This document shows positions 1-9,661 of a stretch of 64,000 nt of DNA, piece after piece. The stretch spans positions 1 to 64,000 of the forward strand of contig CAIMWF010000084.1 in assembly GCA_903845055.1 (NCBI GenBank). Direction: 5' to 3'. Numbering within the stretch: position 1 is the stretch's first letter; every line of letters begins with the position of its first letter. Below the pieces are notes generated by a model, which saw only the letters and a program-made list of their open reading frames with translations, was not told where the DNA came from and made no database searches. Both the position numbers and the translations under genes were made by a program. This stretch comes from an uncultured Bacteroidales bacterium (GTDB lineage Bacteria > Bacteroidota > Bacteroidia > Bacteroidales > FEN-979).

Positions 1-2964
1 CCCCGGGTCGTCGAAGGTCCATAACCAGCCCACGATGTTTCCGCCGCCGTTGGTCTGCGACAGGTCGTTGAACTGTACGACCTGCGTGGCGCAGGTGGGG
101 GTGCCCGGAAGTACCTCGAAAGCGGCTGTCGGGGCAGGGATGATATTGACAGCATGGACGATCGAATCCTTGCAGCCGAAACTCGAGGTAACCGTAAGTT
201 TTACATTGAAATTATACACTCCCAGCGGGAAGGTGTGGCCTACGTTTGGTGTTGCAGGCAGGTTTACTATTGTATTTGTGCCGTCGCCCCAGGTCCATAC
301 CCAGCGGGTGATATAGCCGGGGAAGCCGGCAGGTACATACGACTGGTCGGTAAACACGACCGGCATGCCGTCGCAGGTGGGGGATGCAAATGAAAAACCG
401 GATACCGGCATCGGCATCACATTGACTGTTTTCGACAGAGAATTGGTACATCCGTTCAGGTCGGTGACCGTCAGGATCGCGGTATAGGTGCCTGCAGCGC
501 CGTAGAGGTGTGAAGCAGTGGTCGGGTTGGCTGAATGTGCTGTTCCGTCGCCAAAATCCCAATCCCAGTTGGCTATGTTGCCGGGGGTCATCACGCCCAG
601 GTTTGCGTTGAAAACAACCACCTGGTCAAGGCAGCTGTTGTTGGTCAGGGTGAAATCGACCGGAACCACCGGGTGAACAAATACGTCTTTTGTCAGGGTA
701 TTCTTACAATTGTTCACATTGTCCGTGACCGTAAGGGATACCATGTAATGGGTGTTCGTTCCGCTGAAGGTATGCTGGGGGTTTTGAAGGACGGAACTGT
801 TGTTGATGCCTGATCCGGGATCGTTGAAATCCCAGAGCCAGTCTATTATGTTGCCCCCGCTCGAGAAGGAGAGGTCGGTAAAAAAGACCGCCTGGTTGGC
901 ACACGGATAGGTGTTTGGGAATGCCGCATTGTTGGAAAATGTGAAGTTGGAGGTGGGTAAAGGATACACCACTACCTGGATGCTGAATGACTCGTAGAAG
1001 TTGGTGATGTAAGTCACCGTACGCGTTACAGTGAAGGTGCCGGCCGAGGTGTATACATGGGTTGCAAAAACCGGGAAAATTGTGGGAGGCAGGTAGGTGA
1101 TCACATTGCCGTCGCCGTAATCCCAGACTTCCTTTACGATATTCCCGCCTGGAATTTGGGGTGTAAAATGCATCGTATCTGCAATACACTTGGGTGAATC
1201 GGTTACAAAGAATGCCGACTGTGCTCCCAGGATGCTAACCTGTTTCTGAATGCTGTTTGAACATCCGTTGATGGCATCCGTGGCAGTCAGGGTAACAAGA
1301 AAATTTCCCGGACCCTGGTATACATGCGAAGGATTGGGTCCGTAGCCGTGTGTCCCGTCGCCGTAATCCCAAACGAGATTGTTGCCGACCGTGGCGCCTG
1401 TGATGTTATGAAAGATGATTTCCCAGTTCTGGGTGCCGTTTACAAAGGTAAAATCAACAGCAGGTTTCGGGCTCACCACCAGCGGAGGGCTGAGGGTATA
1501 GGTATTGGCACATCCGTCGGTATTTGTAACCTGGAGGGTCACAGCAAAGTTGCCGAGGTTGCTGAACATGTGCGTCGGGTTGGGATCGGTGGAACTGTTT
1601 GACCCGGAAAGCGGATCTGCAAAGTTCCACAGGTAATTGCTGATCTGGCTGCCCCCGTTGAGGGTGCTTGTGTTGGTGAACGCAACGGCTTCGCCGAGGC
1701 AGGCGTTCCCGACGAGGAAACTGGCCATAGGGGCCGGGTTCACCGATACAGGTTTTACGAAATAATCGGAAATACAGTTGTTTGAATTGGTGACCCTCAG
1801 TTTTGCACTGTAGGTTCCAAGGCTGAGATATTTATGGGTGATCGCTTCAGCCGGGTCGGTGCTCGTATAGGAAGTACCGTCGCCATAGATCCATTCCAGT
1901 TTGGTAAGCGTGCCAACCGGGGTTACGGAAGTTGTCGTGAATACGGTTGATTCGCCAAGGCAGGCCATGGTGTTTGTGAAAGTAGCCGTAGGGATGGTAT
2001 TGTCAATGGTAATGCTTTTGGTATAGGTGTTTGTACAGTATTTGGAGTTTGTGATGGTCAGTTTTACATTATGGACGCCAAAAGTGCTGAATACATGTGA
2101 AACGGTGGGAACGGTTCCCGTGTTTACCTGGTTCAGCGCACCGGATCCGATATCATCAAAATCCCATTCGTAATAAATGATTGAAATATTTTCGGGGTTC
2201 GTAGCCGGTTTGGGCAAGGAGGCCGATGCATCGAATGACATCGGGTTGTAGAGGCAGTTGTTGGGCTGCGGCTGCGCGGTATTGGTATAGGTGGCAACCG
2301 GCTTGTACTGGTCGGGATTTACATAAACGTAATCGGTGATCATGTCCGACTGTCCGGCTGAATTGGTAACCGTGAGCGTAACGGTGTACGTAACTCCTGA
2401 GGTGGTGGGAAAGGTATGCTGAAGCACCCCGAAGGCGCTTCCTGTAACAATGGGTGAAGCATCGCCAAAATTCCAGGAGTAGACAATAGATGGGTCGGCA
2501 GATACCGACACATTCCCAGTAAAGTTGACAATATTGTAATAACAACCGCCGGCCGGGTCGAACTGGTAATAAAAATAGGCATGCAGCAACGGCTGCACCG
2601 TGATTGTCTTCGTTGCAACTACTCCCGTGCAACCTGCAAATGTCGGATCATTGTTCACTTCGGTCACCTGAACCGTGTAGGTTCCTACGTTCAGCCATTT
2701 TACCTGCAGCTGGTTGGTATTGGTAGCGCCTATGATGGTTCGGCCGCCCGCAGGTGTTACAACCCATTGATATGAATGGGTGGGGGTACCTGTTGTCGCA
2801 GGGGTTGAATAAGTGTAGGTGACCAATGAAGCATTCTGATCGCAGGCAATGTCAGCCCCGGTAATGGATGGCTGTGTGTCCGGACAGGTCTGTGCCCCCA
2901 ACCTGGGTGTTACTGCTGCCAGCAGAAAGGCCAGGAGAATGCAGCGTAAAAATCGATGGAACAT
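1..2964 (-). CDS. Large secreted PKD-repeat protein (C-terminus beyond window edge)
   Basis: The frame is open from ATG at 2964 to base 1, giving 988 residues with no stop, so the protein continues outside the window. Residues 1-24 form a signal peptide (hydrophobic core LLAFLLAA, then a likely cut after LGA-Q). After an Ig-like N-terminal stretch there are about ten PKD domains at roughly 90-residue spacing. Their hallmark W-D-F/Y-G-D-G strands lie near residues 160, 266, 358, 441, 532, 617, 709, 802, 893 and 982 (for example WDYGDG, WDFGDG, WTWGDG). PKD domains are extracellular beta-sandwiches used in adhesion or as spacers in surface enzymes. No catalytic domain is visible in the part present. 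By analogy with its neighbours it probably ends in a T9SS or gliding-type sorting domain, but that end is not seen. Exported location is strongly supported; the function is unknown. Confidence 0.85.
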   Translation of the reverse strand, partial: MFHRFLRCILLAFLLAAVTPRLGAQTCPDTQPSITGADIACDQNASLVTYTYSTPATTGTPTHSYQWVVTPAGGRTIIGATNTNQLQVKWLNVGTYTVQVTEVNNDPTFAGCTGVVATKTITVQPLLHAYFYYQFDPAGGCYYNIVNFTGNVSVSADPSIVYSWNFGDASPIVTGSAFGVLQHTFPTTSGVTYTVTLTVTNSAGQSDMITDYVYVNPDQYKPVATYTNTAQPQPNNCLYNPMSFDASASLPKPATNPENISIIYYEWDFDDIGSGALNQVNTGTVPTVSHVFSTFGVHNVKLTITNSKYCTNTYTKSITIDNTIPTATFTNTMACLGESTVFTTTSVTPVGTLTKLEWIYGDGTSYTSTDPAEAITHKYLSLGTYSAKLRVTNSNNCISDYFVKPVSVNPAPMASFLVGNACLGEAVAFTNTSTLNGGSQISNYLWNFADPLSGSNSSTDPNPTHMFSNLGNFAVTLQVTNTDGCANTYTLSPPLVVSPKPAVDFTFVNGTQNWEIIFHNITGATVGNNLVWDYGDGTHGYGPNPSHVYQGPGNFLVTLTATDAINGCSNSIQKQVSILGAQSAFFVTDSPKCIADTMHFTPQIPGGNIVKEVWDYGDGNVITYLPPTIFPVFATHVYTSAGTFTVTRTVTYITNFYESFSIQVVVYPLPTSNFTFSNNAAFPNTYPCANQAVFFTDLSFSSGGNIIDWLWDFNDPGSGINNSSVLQNPQHTFSGTNTHYMVSLTVTDNVNNCKNTLTKDVFVHPVVPVDFTLTNNSCLDQVVVFNANLGVMTPGNIANWDWDFGDGTAHSANPTTASHLYGAAGTYTAILTVTDLNGCTNSLSKTVNVMPMPVSGFSFASPTCDGMPVVFTDQSYVPAGFPGYITRWVWTWGDGTNTIVNLPATPNVGHTFPLGVYNFNVKLTVTSSFGCKDSIVHAVNIIPAPTAAFEVLPGTPTCATQVVQFNDLSQTNGGGNIVGWLWTFDDPG

Positions 2965-3006
2965 AAGTTTGGAATTTGTAGACGGTTCGATCTGTTGTTT
3001 TATACT

Positions 3007-3034
3007 CAAATATACGACAAAAGTTTCATTCAAA
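3007..3034 (-). promoter_or_regulatory. Bacteroidetes-type promoter for the PKD protein
   Basis: On the minus strand TATATTTG (3014-3007) matches the -7 consensus TAnnTTTG. A TTTG (3034-3031) lies 16 nt upstream as a -33 candidate, slightly closer than usual. The start codon is about 43 nt downstream. Confidence 0.5.
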
Positions 3035-3181
3035 AAGTTGCCTGTAAGGTAGAATTCCTGAGAATAAAAATTCTACAGAATGTCTGAATCAACAAAATTA
3101 ACAAATTATTAATAAATATCGACATCCCCGGGCAACCCTAACACAAATATTTTTGTCAGAATATAAAAGAGGTGAAAATAT

Positions 3182-3211
3182 TTTGTTTTTGCCTGAAACC
3201 TTGTATTTTTG
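3182..3211 (+). promoter_or_regulatory. Bacteroidetes-type promoter for the small lipoprotein
   Basis: TTTG at 3182-3185, an 18-nt spacer, then TATTTTTG at 3204-3211 match the -33/-7 pattern TTTG...TAnnTTTG. The ATG at 3233 is 21 nt downstream. This argues against the upstream TTG at 3209, which overlaps the -7 element. Confidence 0.55.
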
Positions 3212-3232
3212 CAAATACCAATCCTGTTTCCC

Positions 3233-3550
3233 ATGAAAAAATCAGCAATCGCACTGTCCTTACTGTTATTCGCCTCTGTATTAATATTTTCAGGTTGTGT
3301 TAAAAAAACCACAGAAGACCCCTGCGGTGGGAAAGGGGTATTGAGCGTCGAAAATAAACTTGATTCCGCAATTTCCGTAAAAGTTGTACAGACCCACAAT
3401 ACGATGTCGGTAGAAAAAGACTATTCACTTCCCTTCCTGCTTGCTGGCAACCAGCCATATACCCTTACCATTGATGGTCCCCGATATCACAAAGACACCA
3501 CCTTCATGATCCTTTACTGTGACAATAAATTATTTGTGGTAACGAAATAG
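3233..3550 (+). CDS. Small exported lipoprotein, unknown function
   Basis: A 105-residue protein starting MKKSAIALSL, with a lipobox ending in Cys22 (L-I-F-S-G-C), so it should be lipidated by Lgt/Lsp and held in the periplasm or outer membrane. The mature part of about 84 residues has a small beta-rich look (LSVENKLDSAISVKVV, LTIDGPRY) and one disulfide-compatible pair (DPCGG, LYCDN). No family is recognised. It stands alone on the plus strand between two minus-strand genes with its own promoter. An upstream in-frame TTG would add eight residues but overlaps the -7 element. Confidence 0.7.
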   Translation: MKKSAIALSLLLFASVLIFSGCVKKTTEDPCGGKGVLSVENKLDSAISVKVVQTHNTMSVEKDYSLPFLLAGNQPYTLTIDGPRYHKDTTFMILYCDNKLFVVTK

Positions 3551-3556
3551 GCACCG

Positions 3557-5128
3557 CTATTTCTCAAAACGTAACTTGCTGAAATAAAATACAAGACGTT
3601 TGTTATTGGTTGACAGTGCAATATTTTTTATTTCCTGGAAACCGGTTGTAAGAAAATAATTTCCATACCAGGGTAAAATCTTTCCTTTGGTTTCCGTCAC
3701 CAGTTTATCATTCGGATAAAGTAATTCAGGTTGTGTGAAATCAGGCTTTTCAACCACCCTGCCTTCATGGATGATTTTTGTACCGATCATTCCGTCGCTG
3801 ACATAACATACCAGCAGGTCGCCGCCGGATGGAAAAGTGACCACTTTTGGTGACAACTCCATGGATACCAGGTTCCTGATCTCAAAAGTGTTGTCCCAGA
3901 GCAGTTTCCCCTCCTTGTCAAACCCTGCCATGATGGTGTTGAAAAAACGGTATCCGTCAAATACCGAAAAACTGTTGGTATAGGGACGCCCGTAATAGTC
4001 AAAATCGGTAAAACTTTCCGTATGGTATTGGGGAGTATAAACTTCTGCCGTTACGACAAACTGGTTGTTCCAGGGCAGGATATCGTGAAAAAAAAGTGAA
4101 AAATCGAGGGAATATTCGTTGATCGGTTTGTTTTTTTTCAGCGCTTTCTTTTTCAGGTTAAGAATTTCATGTTCGTCAAGTAAAGAATTTGCATTGGCCA
4201 GTTCAAGAAAATTGTAAACGTTCATGCATTTCTGTGCACCGTTGAAGATATTCATTGAAATAAATCCGGTTGACGCTTCAGTGACCCGGTTTTTCTGACC
4301 CCCGCCCGAAAGAAACTGGCCGTAGCATCCAAGGATGAGGTGCCCGCCGGGTTCAGTCTCAGCAAGCTGCACGTGGACCAGGTCGCGGTTCATATCCTGC
4401 GTGCCTACAGGCACTTCATGCCTGATGGATCCTGAAGTATCATAAGAAACCAGGAAATGTTCGAGGGTCTTTTTCGAAACTGTTCGGCTGACAATTGCTG
4501 AAACCGTTTCGGAAGCCGAATCGGGCTGCATCCACCTGATAGCGATCTGGCTCCCCTGCCCCAGCGGTAACAACCGTTCAACCCCGGAGGACAACTGCAT
4601 TGTTAACAGTTTGCCCGATTGTCCTTTAATGTTGTAACCAATCCAGCTTCTCCCTTTCCTGATCCCAAAACCAACAACCTCCGCATCCTGCTGGATCTTC
4701 CCTGAATTGAGGATCAGCAGCCCTTTGCGAAGCCCGACGCGTAAAATTTCAAAATCATTCTCTTGTCCGTGAGGTTTTCCGGCATGAAGGAAAAGCATCG
4801 CCAGGGTATCGCCGCAGGTTATATGAAGTCGGTAGTCGAGGTCATTCAGTACCGGAAGACTTTTGGTCCACATAAGTTGGAGGGTGGTATCGTAAAGAGA
4901 TACAAACCATTTTACATGGGAATCATCCGCGGGTTCAAGACTCCTGAAAAACATGATCATTCCTCTCGGCCCGCAAGGGATGATCCGGTAGGTTTCATTT
5001 ACCGATTTAACCGGGATCTCAATTCTCAGGGGTTTATCCGGGCTGTCATTGCCGGAGATTTGCTGTGCCATCCCTGTAAAACAAGACGGCCCTGCCAGTA
5101 ACATCAGAAAAAAAAGTAAATGGCGCAT
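3557..5128 (-). CDS. Exported protein of unknown function
   Basis: A 523-residue protein with a clear signal peptide (MRHLLFFLMLLAGPSCF, probable cut after GMA-QQ). The rest is rich in beta-strand segments and aromatic residues (YDTTLQLMW, WIGYNIKG, FDKEGKLLWDN), like a beta-propeller that reports on 'called versus measured' strands, but I cannot assign a family. There are no catalytic motifs, no transmembrane segments after the signal and no T9SS tail (it ends FSKLRFEK), so it is probably periplasmic or outer-membrane attached. It converges with the small lipoprotein gene, only 6 nt between the two stops. Function not inferred. Confidence 0.7.
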   Translation of the reverse strand: MRHLLFFLMLLAGPSCFTGMAQQISGNDSPDKPLRIEIPVKSVNETYRIIPCGPRGMIMFFRSLEPADDSHVKWFVSLYDTTLQLMWTKSLPVLNDLDYRLHITCGDTLAMLFLHAGKPHGQENDFEILRVGLRKGLLILNSGKIQQDAEVVGFGIRKGRSWIGYNIKGQSGKLLTMQLSSGVERLLPLGQGSQIAIRWMQPDSASETVSAIVSRTVSKKTLEHFLVSYDTSGSIRHEVPVGTQDMNRDLVHVQLAETEPGGHLILGCYGQFLSGGGQKNRVTEASTGFISMNIFNGAQKCMNVYNFLELANANSLLDEHEILNLKKKALKKNKPINEYSLDFSLFFHDILPWNNQFVVTAEVYTPQYHTESFTDFDYYGRPYTNSFSVFDGYRFFNTIMAGFDKEGKLLWDNTFEIRNLVSMELSPKVVTFPSGGDLLVCYVSDGMIGTKIIHEGRVVEKPDFTQPELLYPNDKLVTETKGKILPWYGNYFLTTGFQEIKNIALSTNNKRLVFYFSKLRFEK

Positions 5129-5260
5129 GATACGATCGCTTCAGGTTATCAGATCCCGGAAAAACAGGAACCGTCATTCCTGGGACATGTGATTCGCAAA
5201 GAACGGCAACAAAACAGAATTGTTGCGTTCCGTCCGGGATGACAAAAATAGTTAAAAAAA

Positions 5261-5286
5261 AAGGTTGCCCCGTATGAAGCAACCTT
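5261..5286 (-). terminator. Rho-independent terminator after the anchor-J/T9SS gene
   Basis: On the minus strand AAGGTTGC (5286-5279) pairs perfectly with GCAACCTT (5268-5261) around a 10-nt loop, followed by a long T run. It lies 20 nt after the stop at 5306. Confidence 0.8.
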
Positions 5287-5305
5287 CTCTTTCAGTAAAA
5301 TGTTC

Positions 5306-6916
5306 TTAACGAATGATGAGTTTCTTTACTTCGCTTGTTTTTGAAGATGCGTAATAAACCTGCACAAAATAGATCCCACCGGCCAGTGAACTGATATTCA
5401 GGGAGCATTCCGGCTGGTTGGTAGAAGTTTCCATGACCACGCTGCCCACAACCGAAAGGACTTTGATCTCTTTCTGTTCACTGTTGCCAAAAACAAGAGA
5501 GCATTTTCCTGAAGCAGGATTCGGGCTAACCGAAAAACTATTGTCATTTGCCTTGTGATCATTCACCCCAGCAAGGAGATCGCCGGTAATGACGATGTCG
5601 TCAAGTTCCCAGGTGGAGGAGGCGGTGGCATCGGATGTGTATTTAAACCCGATGTATACGTGGGTGCCATTGGTTCCGCTCACGTTTACCGTTCCCGAAG
5701 GAGCCCAAACGAAGTTGCCGGTCGACCAACTGGCGGTGAGAGGCGTCCAGGTGTAATCGTTGGGATCGCCCGAGCCGTTGTAGTCGTTTGAAATGAACAG
5801 TTCTAAAGGATTCCCGGTATATTTATAGGCAGAAACAAATGTAAGTGCCTCATTGTTGTAGTTGTTGAAGTTCATGGAGGGAGAAATGAGCCAGTCTTCG
5901 TTGGCATTGTTTGCTCCATTGGCATATCCGCTCATGCTTGTAAACGGGTTGCCGGTAAGGTGAATGGAGTCGATGCTCCATACCTGTGCCCCAACAATAT
6001 TTTTAACGATCCAGTTCTGGAAGGTTTTATTGGTGAAATGGATGCTGTCGATGATGACGGTTGCCGGTGTGGTTGCATTGGCGGAAGGCGCAGTACCGTC
6101 GGTTTTATAGTTGATGAGCGCACCCGAATTGGTATAGGGATAAATCTTGAAATAATAGGTTTTGTTGGAGGGCAGGCTTCCGAAGGATGCATGCTGAACT
6201 CCCTGCAGGATATTGAGGGCACCATGACCGCTGGCAAGGTTTGCATTATCGGGAACCGGTGTTCCGTCAACGGGAGCGGTGATGTTGTTCTGATCGCTTG
6301 CCAGGATGAGGTAGGCGATGGGGGGTTGCGCACCTGCCGCGTCGCTCCACGTGAGGTTAATGTTGAAAGGCGAAGGCGTTGCTGTAAACGCAGTAGGATA
6401 ATTGGTCGGTTCGGGAACCGGGCCGCCACTGTATGCGGTCCAGATAACATTGTCGATGGTACACTGTCCCGAATTGGTACTGTCAGCCTGTTTGAACATC
6501 AGTGTAAAATCGCCCGGAGCATTCACGACGATCGGGCCTGAATTGTTCAGGGCGCCCTGCGTGGTGCTGGTGACATTGCCAACAAGCAAACCGTTTACAT
6601 AAACATTCAGGTTGACATGGGTTGTAAAAGGCTGTTTGTACTGGAACGAAACTGTTCCGCAGCCATTGTGCAGGGTTCCTGATAAAACCTTTCCTGTAGG
6701 GTTCCTGGCCTTGCCCATTGTAGGCGAAGGGGCAACGATAACCGAATCGCCGCGGCATTGCTTGTAGGTCCATGTTGAACCGTCTACACCAATAAAAGTA
6801 CCGTCGTGGTATGCGTTGGATGTTTCAGGGAAGTTCGTGAAGGGTTCGTTTCCCTGTCCAAATGCCCATACACCTGCCAGCAGGAAAATTATTAAAGCCA
6901 GTAATTGTTTTTTCAT
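5306..6916 (-). CDS. Secreted choice-of-anchor-J protein with T9SS sorting domain
   Basis: A 536-residue protein: signal peptide 1-21 (ending AFGQ); an N-terminal beta-sandwich; a fibronectin-III-like segment around residues 165-285 (AFTATPSPFNINLTW, YYFKIYPYTN); then a choice-of-anchor-J / cleaved-adhesin type domain around 290-450 (WLISPSMNFNN, YIGFKYTSD, WELDDIVITG); and a T9SS type A C-terminal domain from about 460 (SVSPNPASGKCSL ... GGIYFVQVYY ... KKLIIR). The tail directs export through the type IX system and attachment to, or release from, the cell surface. It lies 20 nt after the lamin-tail/PKD gene on the same strand and ends at a strong hairpin, so the two are probably co-transcribed. 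No enzymatic motif is visible; an adhesin-like or cell-surface binding role is inference. Confidence 0.82.
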   Translation of the reverse strand: MKKQLLALIIFLLAGVWAFGQGNEPFTNFPETSNAYHDGTFIGVDGSTWTYKQCRGDSVIVAPSPTMGKARNPTGKVLSGTLHNGCGTVSFQYKQPFTTHVNLNVYVNGLLVGNVTSTTQGALNNSGPIVVNAPGDFTLMFKQADSTNSGQCTIDNVIWTAYSGGPVPEPTNYPTAFTATPSPFNINLTWSDAAGAQPPIAYLILASDQNNITAPVDGTPVPDNANLASGHGALNILQGVQHASFGSLPSNKTYYFKIYPYTNSGALINYKTDGTAPSANATTPATVIIDSIHFTNKTFQNWIVKNIVGAQVWSIDSIHLTGNPFTSMSGYANGANNANEDWLISPSMNFNNYNNEALTFVSAYKYTGNPLELFISNDYNGSGDPNDYTWTPLTASWSTGNFVWAPSGTVNVSGTNGTHVYIGFKYTSDATASSTWELDDIVITGDLLAGVNDHKANDNSFSVSPNPASGKCSLVFGNSEQKEIKVLSVVGSVVMETSTNQPECSLNISSLAGGIYFVQVYYASSKTSEVKKLIIR

Positions 6917-6936
6917 ACGTGTTGTTTAATTAAGGA

Positions 6937-9444
6937 TTATTGAATGATTAGTTTCTGTGTATTGATCAGGCCTGTCGCCTGGTCCATGACCTGGATGAAA
7001 TAGAGGCCGGTGTTCAGTCCGGGCAGGTTGAGATCAAGTTTTTGGGTATCGGTTTTCAGTGAAACCAACGGAGTGCCTGTTCCCGAAAGCACGGTAACAG
7101 CATAATCTGAATTTTTTGTGAAAGTGATGGTGAACTTCCCGTTCATCGCCGGGTTCGGATAAACCGAGAAGTTGTTTTTACCATTCAGGCCTGCGATGCC
7201 GCTTGGCCCTACCTGGATAAACATGGGTTTGTATTTTTTACTGTGTCCGGCATTGTTGGTAACCGTGAGGGTTACATCATAGCTGCCAAGGACATTGTAG
7301 GTGACCGGCGGAGGATTTTGACCGCTGAAGGTTTCGGGCACGCCGCGTTCGAATTCCCAGAACCAGGTTGCCACATTGTTGGAAGAGGCATCGGTGAAGG
7401 TCACCTGCTGGCCGATGACAATCGTGGAGTCACTGGCGTGGAAATTGGCTACCGGGGCGTAGGAACATCCTGCAAGCGGCGAGGCGAACAGAGAATCACC
7501 ATTGGGGAGTTTCGACTGGTAGACAATGGCATGACGCCAGTTTGCGGCAAGTGAATTGTCTGAATTCGGATCGCACAGCTCAAGCGACGGACCCTTCCCG
7601 TTTGCAAGGGTATCCCATGGCAGGGTCGGCAGGTAATACACTGAATCGAGGACATAATTGAAACGGTCCTTGAAAACGATGGGTTCCCCCTGGTTTGTCA
7701 GCGCTCCGCCAACATTCCACTGGTAGGATGGTATGTTGTAATAGGTTGTCAGGTAAGCTGAACTTTTCCCAACGATGACATAGCCATGTGAATTCAGGGT
7801 AAGCGAAGGAAAGGTAAAATCAACACCCTTGCTGAAATAAAAGCCGGTGATGTCGACCGGTTGTGTGTCGTTGTTGAACAATTCGATAAACTCGAGGGAG
7901 TCACTGCCCACGATCGGCGACCGGTAATTGATCTCGGTTATGACGATTTTGGCGTTGGTCGGGCCGACAACATGGATGTAATTGTTCTTGCAGGTTGTCT
8001 GTGTTCCCCATTGATTCGTAGCGGTAAGGCAAACCGTATAATCACCTGCATAATTGTATGTGATACCGGTGGGGTTCTTTACCGTGGAGGTATTTGGGAT
8101 GCCACCGTTGAATGACCATGCCCAGGTATCGGGGCAATATTTGGTTGAATCGAAAAAGTTGATGGATTCCCCGACAGTAAGGTTCACTTTGCTGGCGGAG
8201 AAGTTGGGCAAGGGCGCCAGCACTTCGCACAGGGTACTGAAGGTCACATCTGCGCCATAGCCTGTTCCTGTAAGGGTTGTTGCATAAGCCCTCAGATGAT
8301 AGGTCGTATTGGGCAGCAAACCGGTCATGTTGCTGGTAAAAGTCCCAAGGGTACCAGTTACCGTAGTGTGTGCTCCTGAAGCCGTCGGGTTTGCAGTTGT
8401 TCCCCAGCATAACCCGCGGGCGGTGATGGGCGATCCACCATCGGTAGAAACATTTCCGCCTCCGGTTGCCGAATTGAATGAAATGTTGGTGATGTTGGGA
8501 TCGGTGGTGACGGTAGGCAGGGATGGTCCCGACGGGGTCAGCGGAGTATCTGAGTTAGTGAGGACGACCACATCACGGCGCTGGGCGGTTGTTGTATTTG
8601 CACCGCTTCCCCAGGTGCCGTTGGCACTGGTGTTAAAGGCAAACACGGTATTGTCGGCATTGCGCGATTCAACCCTGCGGACACCACTGGGATTATTGGC
8701 GCCGATGGGGATCACGGCCACGTAATCACCAGCGGCACTCGTGCCCGCCTGCATGTAGACATCGTTGACCGGTGTCGGCAATTCACTGTTGGTGACCTGT
8801 GTCGGGATCATCTGGCGGATCATGTAAGAGAAAAGTGGGTCACCTGTTCCGGCAACATTGTCATATAAAAGCACATATTTCCCGTTCGAGGGTGCCAGGG
8901 AACTTCCCTTGACAAAGCAGCCGTCGTCCGTAGTGGCGGTGGTGCGGGCGGTAACCGCGATATCGAGGGCCGTCATAAGCTTGGAACCTACAAAAAGGGG
9001 TGAACCTGGCATCGCCCCGTTGGCAACCACCCAGCCAAGCCGGATATTGTGCTGCTGGCCGGCATCAAACCGGGAGGCATTGCCGGTCGGCTGGTAAAAC
9101 ACCCACACGGGCCCCGAACTGCCGGTGGCATCCGTGGTAAAATAGGACAACAGGCTGGTGGTGCCGCTGAAGGCGGTTACATTCCAGAAATTACCGGCGC
9201 CGTAACTGGTTGCAGGATCGGTGATGATTCCAATCCCCGGTTTGAGATCATACGCGGTATTCGGCGTGAGTCCGTCAATTTTAAAACAAACGGCAAACGC
9301 GGTCCTGGCATTGTTTGTTGACGCTGCTGTCTTGCTTCCAAAGTATTTTGGAATGACCAGTTCTGTTACGGTCTGGGAATAACCATTGGTCAGGAGAAAG
9401 AGTAACAGCAGGGTGCAGGCAAAGGGTGTAAATCGTTGTTTCAT
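6937..9444 (-). CDS. Secreted lamin-tail/PKD protein with T9SS sorting domain
   Basis: An 835-residue protein. Signal peptide 1-23 (LLLLFLLTNGYSQ). Residues 24-290 are a beta-rich N-terminal region. About 305-405 is a fibronectin-like repeat (ITARGLCWGTTANPT, LLPNTTYHLRAYATT) common in Bacteroidetes surface proteins. A PKD domain spans about 407-495. A lamin-tail domain (LTD) spans about 498-640 (IVITEINYRSP, EFIELFNN, FPSLTLNSHGYVIVG). A second PKD domain spans about 660-745 and a T9SS type A tail about 755-835 (YPNPAMNGKFTITF, GLYFIQVMDQ, TQKLIIQ). LTDs in bacteria often accompany surface nucleases or anchors, but no nuclease motif is present here. First gene of a probable two-gene unit with the anchor-J protein. 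Confidence 0.85.
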   Translation of the reverse strand: MKQRFTPFACTLLLLFLLTNGYSQTVTELVIPKYFGSKTAASTNNARTAFAVCFKIDGLTPNTAYDLKPGIGIITDPATSYGAGNFWNVTAFSGTTSLLSYFTTDATGSSGPVWVFYQPTGNASRFDAGQQHNIRLGWVVANGAMPGSPLFVGSKLMTALDIAVTARTTATTDDGCFVKGSSLAPSNGKYVLLYDNVAGTGDPLFSYMIRQMIPTQVTNSELPTPVNDVYMQAGTSAAGDYVAVIPIGANNPSGVRRVESRNADNTVFAFNTSANGTWGSGANTTTAQRRDVVVLTNSDTPLTPSGPSLPTVTTDPNITNISFNSATGGGNVSTDGGSPITARGLCWGTTANPTASGAHTTVTGTLGTFTSNMTGLLPNTTYHLRAYATTLTGTGYGADVTFSTLCEVLAPLPNFSASKVNLTVGESINFFDSTKYCPDTWAWSFNGGIPNTSTVKNPTGITYNYAGDYTVCLTATNQWGTQTTCKNNYIHVVGPTNAKIVITEINYRSPIVGSDSLEFIELFNNDTQPVDITGFYFSKGVDFTFPSLTLNSHGYVIVGKSSAYLTTYYNIPSYQWNVGGALTNQGEPIVFKDRFNYVLDSVYYLPTLPWDTLANGKGPSLELCDPNSDNSLAANWRHAIVYQSKLPNGDSLFASPLAGCSYAPVANFHASDSTIVIGQQVTFTDASSNNVATWFWEFERGVPETFSGQNPPPVTYNVLGSYDVTLTVTNNAGHSKKYKPMFIQVGPSGIAGLNGKNNFSVYPNPAMNGKFTITFTKNSDYAVTVLSGTGTPLVSLKTDTQKLDLNLPGLNTGLYFIQVMDQATGLINTQKLIIQ

Positions 9445-9605
9445 ATAATTTTCTGGATTAAATTACCGCCGGGGAAAGAATATACAAAATTGCTAATAAT
9501 TTTTGGATTTTTAACAGTAATTTATTAACAAATGATTAAATCACACCGTTCATCATGATGTCGATTCTGATCCCGGGTCATTACATTTATGACCATTATT
9601 AACAG

Positions 9606-9635
9606 GAAAGGCCGGCCCCTTTTATGGAACCGGCC
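9606..9635 (-). terminator. Probable terminator downstream of dnaK
   Basis: Minus-strand RNA can pair GGCCGG (9635-9630) with CCGGCC (9615-9610) and extend by four more pairs including G-U wobbles around a 6-nt loop. A short T-rich tail (TTTCCTGTT) follows. It begins about 26 nt after the dnaK stop. The rest of 9445-9661 holds an AT-rich stretch and a small GGTCAT/ATGACC hairpin at 9576-9594; I see no gene there. Confidence 0.6.
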
Positions 9636-9661
9636 CTGTCTGTTATTGCAATTACAATCGG

